Below, piece by piece: positions 34,905 to 43,075 of a DNA stretch of 64,000 nt. Made by a program: the position numbers and the translations under genes. The stretch's first letter is position 1. Every line of letters begins with the position of its first letter. This DNA is from Atopobium massiliense (lineage in GTDB: Bacteria; Actinomycetota; Coriobacteriia; Coriobacteriales; Atopobiaceae): contig OPYK01000004.1 of NCBI GenBank assembly GCA_900343135.1, positions 62,001 through 126,000 on the forward strand, read 5' to 3'. The notes under the pieces were generated by a model, which was given only the letters and a program-made list of their open reading frames with translations, was not told the origin of the DNA and did not search any database.

Positions 34905-35498
34905 TTACAGCCCAATAGCCGTATCTGTGCTGCCATCAATATCTGTACTGCTATCAAGATATGTATGCATAGATGTGTTAAGCTGCGTTACAATTGAACG
35001 CGCATCGCGAAATGACACGCGTAGCTGCTCTTGCACATCTTCTTGCGAAAATTTTTGAGGTACATCAGTATGCACAAGCGCAAGTGCATTTGCTACTGCA
35101 GTTGTATGTGTGTGTGACAGGGAAAGTTCAATTGCAATAATATGTTTTTCATCAACGTGAACCTTTGCCCTACCACAAAGAACAACAATGGGCTTTCCGT
35201 ACGCATCATGAGAAACACTTACATCCTTAAACCCAATTCCATTGCTAAAGCCGGTACCAATCGCTTTGAGCACTGCTTCGCGCGCTGCAAAAAACGCAGC
35301 AAAATGTTCCTCGGGACGAGCTTTTCCTGTTGCGTAGAGAATTTCTTCGGCAGTAAACACCCGCTGTGCAAGGCGTGGATGCGCAGCTAGAGCATGCTTC
35401 ATGCGCGCAATTTCAAACATATCAACACCAATACCCGTACATGTGCCATCAAAAAGCGCACGCGCATCGGAAGATTGAACTTGAACTTTGCTTGCCAT
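34905..35498 (-). CDS. acpS: Holo-acyl-carrier-protein synthase with C-terminal extension
   Basis: A phosphopantetheinyl transferase that activates acyl carrier protein. Core motifs are GIGVDMFEIARM (metal-binding Asp), the FAAFFAAREAVLKAIGTGF helix with its Glu, and LSLSHTHTTAVANALA. The usual length is 120-130 residues. Here there are 197, because of a 15-residue N-terminal extension and about 60 extra C-terminal residues (from about KFSQEDVQEQLRVSFRDA) of unknown role, ending in an Asp/Ser/Thr stretch. It is the first gene of acpS-nnr-alr-tsa-nadE. The ATG at 35498 has AAGGA about 11 bases upstream, so the spacing is long. Confidence 0.93.
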   Translation of the reverse strand: MASKVQVQSSDARALFDGTCTGIGVDMFEIARMKHALAAHPRLAQRVFTAEEILYATGKARPEEHFAAFFAAREAVLKAIGTGFSNGIGFKDVSVSHDAYGKPIVVLCGRAKVHVDEKHIIAIELSLSHTHTTAVANALALVHTDVPQKFSQEDVQEQLRVSFRDARSIVTQLNTSMHTYLDSSTDIDGSTDTAIGL

Positions 35499-35619
35499 GA
35501 TGTCTCATTTTCCTTGTACACTGCTTATACGTGCACAACCATGCACATACCAGTACGCATTACCACACCATTTGTGCAATTACAACACGTACACATAAGT
35601 ATACCTAATGAGCTCTTGC

Positions 35620-35633
35620 ACAATATATATTGT
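35620..35633. promoter_or_regulatory. 14-bp palindrome between lysR and acpS
   Basis: ACAATATATATTGT is a perfect palindrome flanked by TTGC and GCAA, extending the symmetry with a one-base bulge. Read on the minus strand, TACAAT within it could be a -10 box for acpS, about 120 bases upstream of its start. The lysR gene ends 18 bases away. Confidence 0.35.
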
Positions 35634-35650
35634 AGCAAGTATCGAGCAGC

Positions 35651-36529
35651 TTACATGCTAAGACCATGTTTCATATAGCTCAGCATACATTCTGCAGGCA
35701 GCGAAAGCGCAGTATCTGAGCGATATACCACGTGAATGCTTCGGTATGCTCTATCTTTTAAGTGGCGAATTGCAACCTGATGAGGAGATTGACGCACGGC
35801 GAGCTCGGGCAAAAGCGAAACACCTAAATTGCGCTGCACCAAGGCTAAAATGGCACTTACATCGCTGGTGTTAAACGTAATGCGCAAATTTTTAAGCTGC
35901 GACTGGAGCAGGGGTGCACATTCCTTATCGGCAATAAACGACTCGTTAATAAATTCGTTAATATCGATATTTTCCATGTAGGCAAACCGATGGTCGAGGG
36001 AACTTACCACTACGAGCTCATCGTGTTCAAATGGGATGGAAACAATACCAGCAAGCGAGCACGCCACAGGCATGATGCCCATATCAACCTTTTTTTCGAC
36101 AACAAGACGTTCAATTTCGGCATATGTGCCCTGGTAGATTTGGAGATTTACGTTGGGATAATCTTTATATAAATTTTCGAGCAAACTTGGAAAATACGCC
36201 GCAATAATACTTGACGGAGCAGCAATACGAATAATGGTACGCTCGGCCGAAGATAACGGATCCATCCCCTGCTGTTTGAGCTTTAGCAGCAAATGATTAT
36301 TGCCCTGGCAAATTTGTTCAACAATGGGCAAAAGCTCTTTTCCCTGGCTGGTAAGAGTTACCGTATCCTTACCGCGCTCGAATAGCGTTACGTTCCACTG
36401 CGATTCGAGCGCCATAACCATACGGCTTACAGCAGATTGCGAGTACGACAGGCTTTTTGCCGCCTTCGTAAAGCTCCCGCGCTTTGCCGTTTCGATAAAC
36501 GCATAATATTTGCTGATAGTAGATGCCAT
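35651..36529 (-). CDS. LysR-family transcriptional regulator, divergent from ahpC
   Basis: 292 residues. An N-terminal winged HTH (FIETAKRGSFTKAAKSLSYSQSAVSRMVMALE) is followed by a LysR substrate-binding domain from about residue 95 (IIRIAAPSSIIAAYFPSLL). The ATG at 36529 has GGGGAGG five bases upstream; the frame is open 41 codons further but those residues do not belong to the fold. It is transcribed away from the peroxiredoxin gene, so an OxyR-like role is tempting. However, the Cys residues visible (in PVACSLAG, DKECAPLL and ECMLSY) do not clearly match the OxyR redox pair. Overall it looks more like the CysL/CbbR group. The target is inferred from position only. Confidence 0.87.
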   Translation of the reverse strand: MASTISKYYAFIETAKRGSFTKAAKSLSYSQSAVSRMVMALESQWNVTLFERGKDTVTLTSQGKELLPIVEQICQGNNHLLLKLKQQGMDPLSSAERTIIRIAAPSSIIAAYFPSLLENLYKDYPNVNLQIYQGTYAEIERLVVEKKVDMGIMPVACSLAGIVSIPFEHDELVVVSSLDHRFAYMENIDINEFINESFIADKECAPLLQSQLKNLRITFNTSDVSAILALVQRNLGVSLLPELAVRQSPHQVAIRHLKDRAYRSIHVVYRSDTALSLPAECMLSYMKHGLSM

Positions 36530-36663
36530 GGCCGCCTCCCCAGGTATAAAAGGACATGTGCACATACATTGCATATAGATAAGAGGCATGCATCCGCAGC
36601 GCAGGTTGAAGCGCGGACGGCACAAAAGCCCTCTCCATATGTCAAGTGACACGTCTTTATCTT

Positions 36664-36683
36664 ATATGAACAGCGGCTCATAT
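36664..36683. promoter_or_regulatory. Inverted repeat in the lysR-ahpC intergenic region (candidate LysR site)
   Basis: ATATGA (36664-36669) and TCATAT (36678-36683) form a perfect 6-bp inverted repeat with an eight-base spacer, 135 bases upstream of lysR and about 200 bases upstream of ahpC. LysR-type operators are dyads of this size, although the exact T-N11-A core is not present. Confidence 0.4.
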
Positions 36684-36790
36684 ATCGATGTAATACACAT
36701 GCAGACAATTAAATATGCAGGTAAACGAGGAGTTTATATATGATGTTCACAAACCAAACAGATTTGCGAGCCTTCGTATAGAACCAAGGC

Positions 36791-36838
36791 GGGCGGGTAC
36801 ACTCAAAGCATGATGGAATTGCATGAGTAAACCCGCCC
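36791..36838 (+). other. Stem-loop in the ahpC leader
   Basis: GGGCGGGT (36791-36798) pairs with ACCCGCCC (36831-36838), extended inside by ACTCA/TGAGT (36801-36805/36824-36828). It ends 48 bases before the ahpC ATG, so it is probably transcribed. It could be a leader structure or a terminator for a short upstream RNA. The remaining intergenic sequence (36530-36886) shows no gene. Confidence 0.5.
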
Positions 36839-36886
36839 ATGCGTTTCGTTGTTCGACATATCAAAACTGAACGTATAGGAGGATCA

Positions 36887-37471
36887 ATGTCGCTCATCGG
36901 AAAAGAAATTGGTGAATTTTCAGTTCAATCGTATCAACATGATTCATTTTCAGTGGTAACAAAACAAGACGTTATTGGCACCGACGCAAACGGCAATGAA
37001 AAATGGTCGCTATTCTTCTTCTACCCTGCCGACTTTTCATTTGTATGCCCTACTGAGCTCGAAGAACTCGCTGAAGAGTACAACAACTTCAAAAAGCATA
37101 ACTGCGAAATTTATGCAGTATCCTGCGACTCGCACTTTGTTCACAAGGCATGGCACGACAGCTCCGAGCGTGTTGCTAAAGTTCAATATCCGATGCTTGC
37201 CGATCCTGCGCACGTACTTGCCCGTGATTTCGATGTTCTTATTGAAGAATCTGGTTTGGCTGAGCGCGGCGCATTTATTGTTGACCCAGATGGTAAAATC
37301 CAAGTATACGAGGTAACGTCTGGTAGCATTGGTCGCGAAGCAAAAGAACTGCTACGCTTGCTTGAGGCTGCACAATTCGTACGCGCTCATGGTGACCAGG
37401 TGTGCCCTGCTAAATGGCAGCCAGGTGAAGAAACCTTAAAGCCAAGCCTTGATTTGGTAGGTCAGCTCTAA
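36887..37471 (+). CDS. ahpC: Alkyl hydroperoxide reductase C (typical 2-Cys peroxiredoxin)
   Basis: 194 residues. The peroxidatic Cys54 is in FYPADFSFVCPTELEELAE, the resolving Cys in HGDQVCPAKWQPG (about residue 173), and AVSCDSHFVHKAWH is typical of AhpC. It reduces H2O2, organic peroxides and peroxynitrite in the cytoplasm, then is re-reduced by an AhpF-type disulfide reductase, which here is the next gene. The ATG at 36887 follows AGGAGGATCA; an open frame continuing upstream to 36839 lacks a ribosome site. It is divergent from the LysR gene. Confidence 0.97.
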   Translation: MSLIGKEIGEFSVQSYQHDSFSVVTKQDVIGTDANGNEKWSLFFFYPADFSFVCPTELEELAEEYNNFKKHNCEIYAVSCDSHFVHKAWHDSSERVAKVQYPMLADPAHVLARDFDVLIEESGLAERGAFIVDPDGKIQVYEVTSGSIGREAKELLRLLEAAQFVRAHGDQVCPAKWQPGEETLKPSLDLVGQL

Positions 37472-37553
37472 CAAAAGCAGGTACATGCACGTTCCTTCTG
37501 TGTAAAGGCGTAACACTACGCGCAACCAGGGAATATGCAGAGTACGTAACGAA

Positions 37554-37583
37554 AACAGGCTCGGTTATACACCGGGCCTTGTT
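37554..37583 (+). terminator. Hairpin after ahpC
   Basis: AACAGGCTCGG (37554-37564) pairs with CCGGGCCTTGTT (37572-37583) with one bulge and a seven-base loop. It lies about 85 bases after the ahpC stop. There is only a weak T-tract, so it may allow read-through to the reductase gene. Confidence 0.5.
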
Positions 37584-37589
37584 GTATGC

Positions 37590-37702
37590 ATACATGTGTT
37601 GAACAATATGTTTGTTGAACACACGCACATCATATGAACGTTTAATTTTGTACTTGAACTTCTGTACTCAAACTTGAACTTTTTTGGTCGAAATTGAACT
37701 TT
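37590..37702. repeat. Cluster of five same-direction TTGAAC hexamers
   Basis: Five TTGAAC copies lie between 37590 and 37702, between ahpC and the reductase gene; most continue as TTGAACTT. All read in the direction of the flanking genes. The rest of the 312-base gap has no gene. Confidence 0.75.
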
Positions 37703-37783
37703 TTCACGCGTTTAACCTTGTGCGTGCATGCGTGAACTCTTTTGCGCCACTGAACTCTACCAGCTTTATTGAAAGGACGCCTT

Positions 37784-39469
37784 ATGACAGAACAACTAAC
37801 ACAACCACATATCACTGATGACTCCACCATGTATGACGCCATCGTTGTTGGCGGAGGTCCTGCAGGTCTTACGGCGGGTATATATCTTGCACGCGCACGG
37901 TATCGTGTGCTTATTCTTGAGAAAAAAGAATTTGGTGGACGCATTACCATTACTAACGAAGTAGTTAACTACCCTGGTGTTGAGCGGGTAAGCGGGCGCG
38001 AACTTACCGAAACCATGCGCAAACAGGCAGAAAGCTTTGGCGCTGAACTTATGCTTGCACAGGTAACTAACATCGAAGCTGATGGCGACATAAAAGTTGT
38101 TCACACTTCAAAAGGCGATTTTAAATGCTTTGGCATTTTGCTTGCCATAGGCTCAGCCCCCCGTCAACTTGGTTTCCCAGGAGAAAAAAAGTTCCAGGGT
38201 CACGGCGTAGCATACTGCGCTACCTGCGACGGTGAATTTTTCACCGGCAAAGATATCTTCGTTGTTGGCGGAGGCTATGCCGCTGCAGAAGAGAGTGTGT
38301 TTTTGACAAAATATGCAAAACACGTGCACATTCTTATACGCGAAGACGATTTTACCTGCGCACCCGCTTCAAGTGAAGCTGCACGTCACAACGATAAAAT
38401 TACCATTCATACGCATACCGAAGTTCAAAAACTCGAAGGCGACACCACGCCGCGTGTGCTGGTTACCAAAAACAATAAAACAGACGAGCTCACCCGTTAC
38501 ACGGCCGATGAAGGCGACACTTTTGGTGTATTTGTGCTGGCAGGATATGCGCCTGAAACTGAACTTGTTAAAAACATTGTTGAACTTGACAGCCGCGGCA
38601 ACATTATTACCGACGCTTATCAAAAAACGTCGACGGACGGTATTTATGCAGCAGGAGATGTGTGTGTTAAAAATCTTCGCCAAGTAGTAACAGCAACGGG
38701 TGATGCTGCCTGCGCATCCACCGCAATGGAGCGTCATTTAGCCGCCATGCAAAAAAAGACGGGCATTATTCCTCCTCGTCCAACATCACGTGTTGCAAGT
38801 GCGCAAAAAGAGCGCGAGGTACAGGGTACAGCGGCTCAACATACCACTGCCCCCACAAGTGAACTTTTTACAGAAACCATGATTGAGCAGCTCAAACCCC
38901 TATTTGACCGGATGGAAAACAAGGTTGTACTTAAGCTGTACACAGATAGCTCAAATCTTTCAAATGAACTTACGGGCTATATTTCTGAACTTGTTAGCTT
39001 AAGCGATAAACTGTCGCTTGTGCACGCAACCAATGACGAATGCGCAGCGCTTGATGCGCTTCCTTGCGTACGCGTGTGTAAAGCAGATGGAACACCAACA
39101 ACACTTGCATTCCATGGCGTGCCAGCTGGGCATGAATTTACCTCGTTTATGCTGGGCATATACAATGTAGCAGGCCCGGGACAAGCATTGTCTCGCGAGC
39201 AACAAGCTGCAATAGCTGCACTTTCTTCGCACGATATTAAGCTCCTTGTATCGCTTTCATGCACGATGTGCCCCGAAACAGTTACGGCAACGCAGCGCAT
39301 TGCCGCAGCTAATCCTGCTATTCGTGCCGAGGTATACGACATTACACATTATCCTGAACTCAAAAACAAGTACAACGTGATGAGCGTTCCTTGCATTGTT
39401 ATTGATGATGGAGCTCACATTGACTTTGGTCGAAAAAATATTGACGCCATGCTTGAACTTATTTCCTAA
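37784..39469 (+). CDS. AhpF-like disulfide reductase: thioredoxin reductase domain followed by a thioredoxin-fold domain
   Basis: 561 residues. The N-terminal part (15-325) is a low-molecular-weight thioredoxin reductase: FAD-binding VVGGGPAGLTAGIYLA (22-37), the redox pair CATC in VAYCATCDGEFF (about 150), NADPH-binding IFVVGGGYAAAEE and DGIYAAGDVC. After a linker, the C-terminal 200 residues resemble the AhpF N-terminal tandem thioredoxin fold, with Cys493-Thr-Met-Cys496 and a cis-Pro in VMSVPCIVI. AhpF has these domains in the opposite order. It most likely reduces AhpC encoded just upstream, using NAD(P)H. The ATG at 37784 follows GAAAGGACGCCTT. Domain-swapped AhpF versions are known from anaerobic Gram-positive bacteria (recalled, not searched). 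Confidence 0.92.
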   Translation: MTEQLTQPHITDDSTMYDAIVVGGGPAGLTAGIYLARARYRVLILEKKEFGGRITITNEVVNYPGVERVSGRELTETMRKQAESFGAELMLAQVTNIEADGDIKVVHTSKGDFKCFGILLAIGSAPRQLGFPGEKKFQGHGVAYCATCDGEFFTGKDIFVVGGGYAAAEESVFLTKYAKHVHILIREDDFTCAPASSEAARHNDKITIHTHTEVQKLEGDTTPRVLVTKNNKTDELTRYTADEGDTFGVFVLAGYAPETELVKNIVELDSRGNIITDAYQKTSTDGIYAAGDVCVKNLRQVVTATGDAACASTAMERHLAAMQKKTGIIPPRPTSRVASAQKEREVQGTAAQHTTAPTSELFTETMIEQLKPLFDRMENKVVLKLYTDSSNLSNELTGYISELVSLSDKLSLVHATNDECAALDALPCVRVCKADGTPTTLAFHGVPAGHEFTSFMLGIYNVAGPGQALSREQQAAIAALSSHDIKLLVSLSCTMCPETVTATQRIAAANPAIRAEVYDITHYPELKNKYNVMSVPCIVIDDGAHIDFGRKNIDAMLELIS

Positions 39470-39582
39470 TGGAATGGGTATGCATGTAGGTATGCACGTC
39501 TCGCCATCGCGCGCTCGTACATTGAACTCAACTACGAGCCCCTAACGCGCGCTGTAGTTCACACATTGAACATCACTCAGCT

Positions 39583-39635
39583 TCAGTCGCCTTTTTCGTT
39601 TGGTATACGTTTGCTATACTACGAAAGGCGGCTGA
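39583..39635 (+). other. Extended stem-loop between the reductase and HAD genes
   Basis: TCAGTCGCCTTT (from 39583) pairs with AAAGGCGGCTGA (39624-39635). It is continued by CGT/ACG and an inner GTATA/TATAC, giving a stem of nearly 20 bp with small bulges. TATACT at about 39616 within the loop arm could also be a -10 box. The gap 39470-39776 otherwise holds three TTGAAC copies, a 13-base direct repeat (CGCAGCACTATAC twice, near 39676) and no gene. Confidence 0.5.
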
Positions 39636-39776
39636 TTGCTATGTCGCACGTGTTAGCATGCTTGCATCTTGAACATACGCAGCACTATACCGCAGCACTA
39701 TACCGCATAACCAACGTATAAGCACACCGTAAATGCCATATATTCCAGCAAACGTACTGTGCATCAAAGGAGTACC

Positions 39777-40583
39777 ATGTCTCAAACTGAACCAATTTAT
39801 GTAGTAGCCAGCGATATGGACGGCACATTTTTGCGCGACGACAAAACATTTGACGAGCCGCGCTTTCGTTCAATTTTGCAACGCATGCACGCTAAGGGAT
39901 ACAAATTTGTTGTAGCAAGCGGAAACCAATATATCCAGCTCAAGCAGTCGTTTGATGGATATGCCGATACCATTTCATATGTTGCCGAAAATGGTTCATA
40001 TGTTGTAGATAATGGAAAAACCATCTATACGGCGCATATTGAACCTTCCGTTGCTCAAACGGTGTATACCCAGCTTATCTCCAATAAAAAGATGTTTACG
40101 CTGCTATGCGGCCTTAAAGCTACCTACATTCAAAAAAACCAAGCAACCGATGAGCTCATTTCTCTCATTAGTTACTATTTTCCTTCACTTGAAGTGGTTA
40201 ATAATTTACTTGATGTGGACGACGTTGTCCTCAAGTTTTGTGCCGTTATGAAACCGCAAGACATGCTCGAAATATATCAAACGCTCGATGAAACACTTCC
40301 AAGTGACGTTCAACCCATGATGAGCGGGTATGGCTCAATTGATATTGTATGCGCACACGTAAATAAAGCACGCGGACTTGATATGCTGGTAAAGCGTTGG
40401 GGCTATGACGCGCGCAATTGTATTGCCTTTGGCGACGCGGCAAACGATATCGAAATGCTTAAATATGCGCAGGTAGGCTATGCAATGGCAAATGCAATGG
40501 AAGGCGTTGCCGAAATTGCTAACAAGCAAGCTCCATCAAATAACGATGATGGTGTGCTCGAAGTGCTCGACACGCTCTTTTAA
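39777..40583 (+). CDS. HAD-superfamily (Cof-type) sugar phosphatase-like hydrolase
   Basis: 268 residues, HAD type IIB. Motif I is VVASDMDGTFLRDD (the nucleophile and general acid Asp in DMD), motif II is FVVASGNQY, motif III is the Lys in HVNKARGLDML, and motif IV is IAFGDAANDIEML. The C2-type cap in the middle matches the YbjI/SupH/YidA relatives, which dephosphorylate small sugar phosphates and flavin precursors. The ATG at 39777 follows AAAGGAGTACC. The exact substrate cannot be told from sequence. Confidence 0.92.
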   Translation: MSQTEPIYVVASDMDGTFLRDDKTFDEPRFRSILQRMHAKGYKFVVASGNQYIQLKQSFDGYADTISYVAENGSYVVDNGKTIYTAHIEPSVAQTVYTQLISNKKMFTLLCGLKATYIQKNQATDELISLISYYFPSLEVVNNLLDVDDVVLKFCAVMKPQDMLEIYQTLDETLPSDVQPMMSGYGSIDIVCAHVNKARGLDMLVKRWGYDARNCIAFGDAANDIEMLKYAQVGYAMANAMEGVAEIANKQAPSNNDDGVLEVLDTLF

Positions 40584-40762
40584 CACATAAGGCACCATAT
40601 GCGCACCATATGCGCACAATAGGCGCATTTGTTGAATACCAACACGCATACATATACATGAGCGCACGTTCATAATACACAGTGAACCAAAATTAGTACT
40701 TGCGCGTTGTGCATAAACTGATATCATATCGATATGAAAGTAATACCTATAAAGGAGTTGTC

Positions 40763-41764
40763 ATGTCACACGAGATTAAGGCAAAATCGCTCAATGGATG
40801 GATTATCCTTCCTGTGTTGCTTATAGGCTATTTGGCAAGCGTTTATTGCATTGCGTGCGCAATAATTGAACTTATTCAAACTGAACATCTTGGCAGTCCT
40901 GTCATGCTCACAGCTGGCGTTGTTATACTTGTTGCCACGATTTTCGTTAATAACGGTCTCTTTTCGCTGCAGCCAGGACAAGCACGTGTGTGCGTACTTT
41001 TTGGTAGCTACATTGGTACCATTCGCAGCGACGGTCTGCACTTTATAAATCCTCTTTGTGCAAACGAACTTAGCCACGCAAGCGAAGACATAGCTGCTGG
41101 CGCTGCGAATACAAGCGGCGAAACATCAACGCTCGCTGAAGTACGCGCGACAAAAAACACGTCGGTAATTTCGGTGCGGGCGCGTACGCTTACCGGCGAC
41201 AAGCTTAAAGTAAACGACAAAATGGGTAATCCAATTGAAATTGCAACCGTTATTGTATGGCGTGTTGAAGACACAGCAAAAGCAGTGTTTGATGTTGATA
41301 ATTACGAAAAATACGTACGCATGCAAGCCGAAACTGCACTGCGCCATGTAGCAAGCTTATACGCCTACGATCATATGGAAGATGACGACAGTTCAAATAC
41401 GGCTATTACACTTCGTTCAAATATCGAAGAGGTATCAAACAAACTCAAAGAAGAACTTTCGCGCAAATTTGAACCTGCTGGTGTATGCGTAGAAGACGCA
41501 CGTCTTACGCATCTTGCCTACGCGCCCGAAATTGCACAAGCAATGCTGCGTCGTCAGCAGGCGGAAGCTGTTATTTCAGCTCGTAAAAAGATTGTTGAAG
41601 GTGCCGTGTCAATGGTAGATATGGCGCTTGAACAACTCGACGAACGTAATATAGTAGAATTTGATAATGAACGGAAAGCTGCGATGGCCTCAAACTTAAT
41701 GGTTGTTCTTTGTGGCGATTCTGAAACACAGCCGGTAATTAATACTGGTAGCCTGTACCAATAA
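40763..41764 (+). CDS. SPFH/band-7 domain membrane protein
   Basis: 333 residues. Two membrane helices (about 13-37 and 46-66) are followed by an SPFH domain: GLFSLQPGQARVCVLFGSYIGTIRSDGLHFINPL, VRARTLTGDKLKVNDKMGNPIEIATVIVWRVED, and the late block LTHLAYAPEIAQAMLRRQQAEAVISARK. Flotillin/stomatin-like proteins form membrane microdomain scaffolds, often with proteases or other partners. The ATG at 40763 has AAAGGAG upstream. The next gene, 18 bases on, encodes a ribbon-helix-helix protein. I recall the same SPFH-RHH pairing from other actinobacteria, where the function is unknown. Confidence 0.92.
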   Translation: MSHEIKAKSLNGWIILPVLLIGYLASVYCIACAIIELIQTEHLGSPVMLTAGVVILVATIFVNNGLFSLQPGQARVCVLFGSYIGTIRSDGLHFINPLCANELSHASEDIAAGAANTSGETSTLAEVRATKNTSVISVRARTLTGDKLKVNDKMGNPIEIATVIVWRVEDTAKAVFDVDNYEKYVRMQAETALRHVASLYAYDHMEDDDSSNTAITLRSNIEEVSNKLKEELSRKFEPAGVCVEDARLTHLAYAPEIAQAMLRRQQAEAVISARKKIVEGAVSMVDMALEQLDERNIVEFDNERKAAMASNLMVVLCGDSETQPVINTGSLYQ

Positions 41765-41782
41765 TAAAAGCTAAGGTGTAGT

Positions 41783-42046
41783 ATGGCGTCACGAAAACAG
41801 TACCCATTGCGCATCCCGAGTGATATATGGCTGGCTATAGAAGCATGGGCAGCAGATGAGATGCGTAGTGCAAATGGACAAATTGAATGGATGCTGCGCG
41901 AGTCACTGCGCAAGGCAGGGCGCCTACCCGCGCGTACGGCAGCAGCACCACGTACAAATGCGCGTTCAAAGGCACGTTTAAAAACAAATCGTGATACTAC
42001 ACCACACACGAGCGCCACACATGAAAGCTCCCCAGACGAAAGCTAA
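41783..42046 (+). CDS. Arc-type ribbon-helix-helix DNA-binding protein
   Basis: 87 residues. QYPLRIPSDIWLAIEAWAADEMRSANGQIEWMLRESLRKAGR (split here as residues 6-47) is a canonical Arc/MetJ-like RHH: a beta strand (YPLRI), then two helices with NGQIEWMLRE. The last 40 residues are Arg/Ala/Thr-rich and basic, so probably disordered. The ATG at 41783 has AAGGTG upstream. It follows the SPFH gene by 18 bases in the same operon. It could regulate this pair; no toxin gene is adjacent. A terminator follows. Confidence 0.88.
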   Translation: MASRKQYPLRIPSDIWLAIEAWAADEMRSANGQIEWMLRESLRKAGRLPARTAAAPRTNARSKARLKTNRDTTPHTSATHESSPDES

Positions 42047-42145
42047 CATGCCATAATGCGCCGTTACAGAGTCCAAGTTGTAGCTCGCGTGCAAGTTGTA
42101 TGTCACGTATAGTTCAATAGTTCAAAACGTAAGCCATCAAACAAG

Positions 42146-42182
42146 AAACACCCTCTTCTCAGATGAAAAGAGGGTGTTTTGT
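42146..42182. terminator. Rho-independent terminator (bidirectional)
   Basis: AACACCCTCTT (42147-42157) pairs with AAGAGGGTGTT (42169-42179), followed by TTTG on the plus strand and by TTTCTTG on the minus strand. It ends the SPFH-RHH unit and the zinc permease unit coming from the other side. GTTCAA occurs three times around it. Confidence 0.9.
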
Positions 42183-42250
42183 TCAAACCACACACTGCGT
42201 TTTAGTACAAACGCTACGCACGCGTGCAAGGGACGCAGGGTACAATACTG

Positions 42251-43075
42251 CTATTTTTTAACCTTAAGCACACGAAAATGCTTGTAGATAAGGAAAAGAA
42301 CAATGCCCAAGCAAGACGCTACAACAATGGATCCACCAGGACGAACATCTTCAAAGTAGGAGAAAATAAGTCCGGCCATGGTAAATATAACACCAAGAAT
42401 AACTGCAATGATGCAGGTTTGCAGGTAGGAGCGGCTCACGATAAGCGCGCAGGCGACAGGAAGCGCAATAAGCGACACAACCAACAGAGCTCCAACAACC
42501 TTGCATGCAAGTGCAATGGCAATAGCACTAAGCAGGGTAAATATGCTGTTGATAAGGCGAACTTGAACTCCGGCCAAACGCGCGAGCGTAAGATCGATAG
42601 CTAAGTCCATAAGCGCTGAATAACATATAATGCTTATGCCAATAACAAGCACGCTTACAATAATAATGGCAATAAGGTCAACCACCGTAACAGCAGAAAC
42701 CGAACCAAACAAATACGACTCAAAGGTGTTACCACCAGGTGCAAAGTCGGCAAGCAAAACGGCAAGACCTAAGCCGGCGCTCATGATAACGGCAACTGAC
42801 ATATCACCAAATTGAGGCATTTTTTCGCGAATGATCTCAATAAAGAATCCGGCAACAATGCAGCTAAATATTGCGCCAATAACGGGGTCAAACCCCATAA
42901 TGAGTCCCAAGCCAACACCGGTAAGCGATACGTGCGAAAGCGCGTCGGATACCATTGACGTTTTGCGGTTAATCATCACGATGCCAATTAATGGCAAGGA
43001 AATAGCAAGCAACAGACCCGCAAGGAGCGTTCTGCGCATGAATTCAAATTGGAAAATGGAAAGTATATCAAACAT
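42251..43075 (-). CDS. znuB: Metal ABC transporter permease (ZnuB-like)
   Basis: 274 residues with about eight hydrophobic helices, cluster 9/ABC-3 family. The N-terminal FEFMRRTLLAGLLLAISLPLIGIVMINRKTSMVSDALSHVSLTGV (residues 10-54) carries the conserved loop that contacts the ATPase. AGVQVRLINSIF and ALLVVSLIALPVACAL are typical. It imports zinc (or manganese) with ZnuC and the lipoprotein ZnuA encoded nearby. The start overlaps the end of znuC by eight bases, so the two are coupled. Confidence 0.92.
   Translation of the reverse strand: MFDILSIFQFEFMRRTLLAGLLLAISLPLIGIVMINRKTSMVSDALSHVSLTGVGLGLIMGFDPVIGAIFSCIVAGFFIEIIREKMPQFGDMSVAVIMSAGLGLAVLLADFAPGGNTFESYLFGSVSAVTVVDLIAIIIVSVLVIGISIICYSALMDLAIDLTLARLAGVQVRLINSIFTLLSAIAIALACKVVGALLVVSLIALPVACALIVSRSYLQTCIIAVILGVIFTMAGLIFSYFEDVRPGGSIVVASCLGIVLFLIYKHFRVLKVKK

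Noticed and set aside
35651-36529. Naming the LysR protein OxyR
   Set aside because: Position next to ahpC suggests it, but the redox-active Cys pair of OxyR could not be matched with confidence.
36709-36897. 62-codon minus-strand frame between lysR and ahpC
   Set aside because: Overlaps the ahpC start and leader hairpin, no ribosome site, no family resemblance.
39670-39700. Attachment site suggested by a 13-base direct repeat (CGCAGCACTATAC)
   Set aside because: The two copies are adjacent, with no integrase nearby, so a simple local duplication is the better explanation.
41783-42046. Toxin-antitoxin module (RHH antitoxin)
   Set aside because: The partner gene is an SPFH membrane protein of 333 residues; no toxin-like small gene is adjacent.
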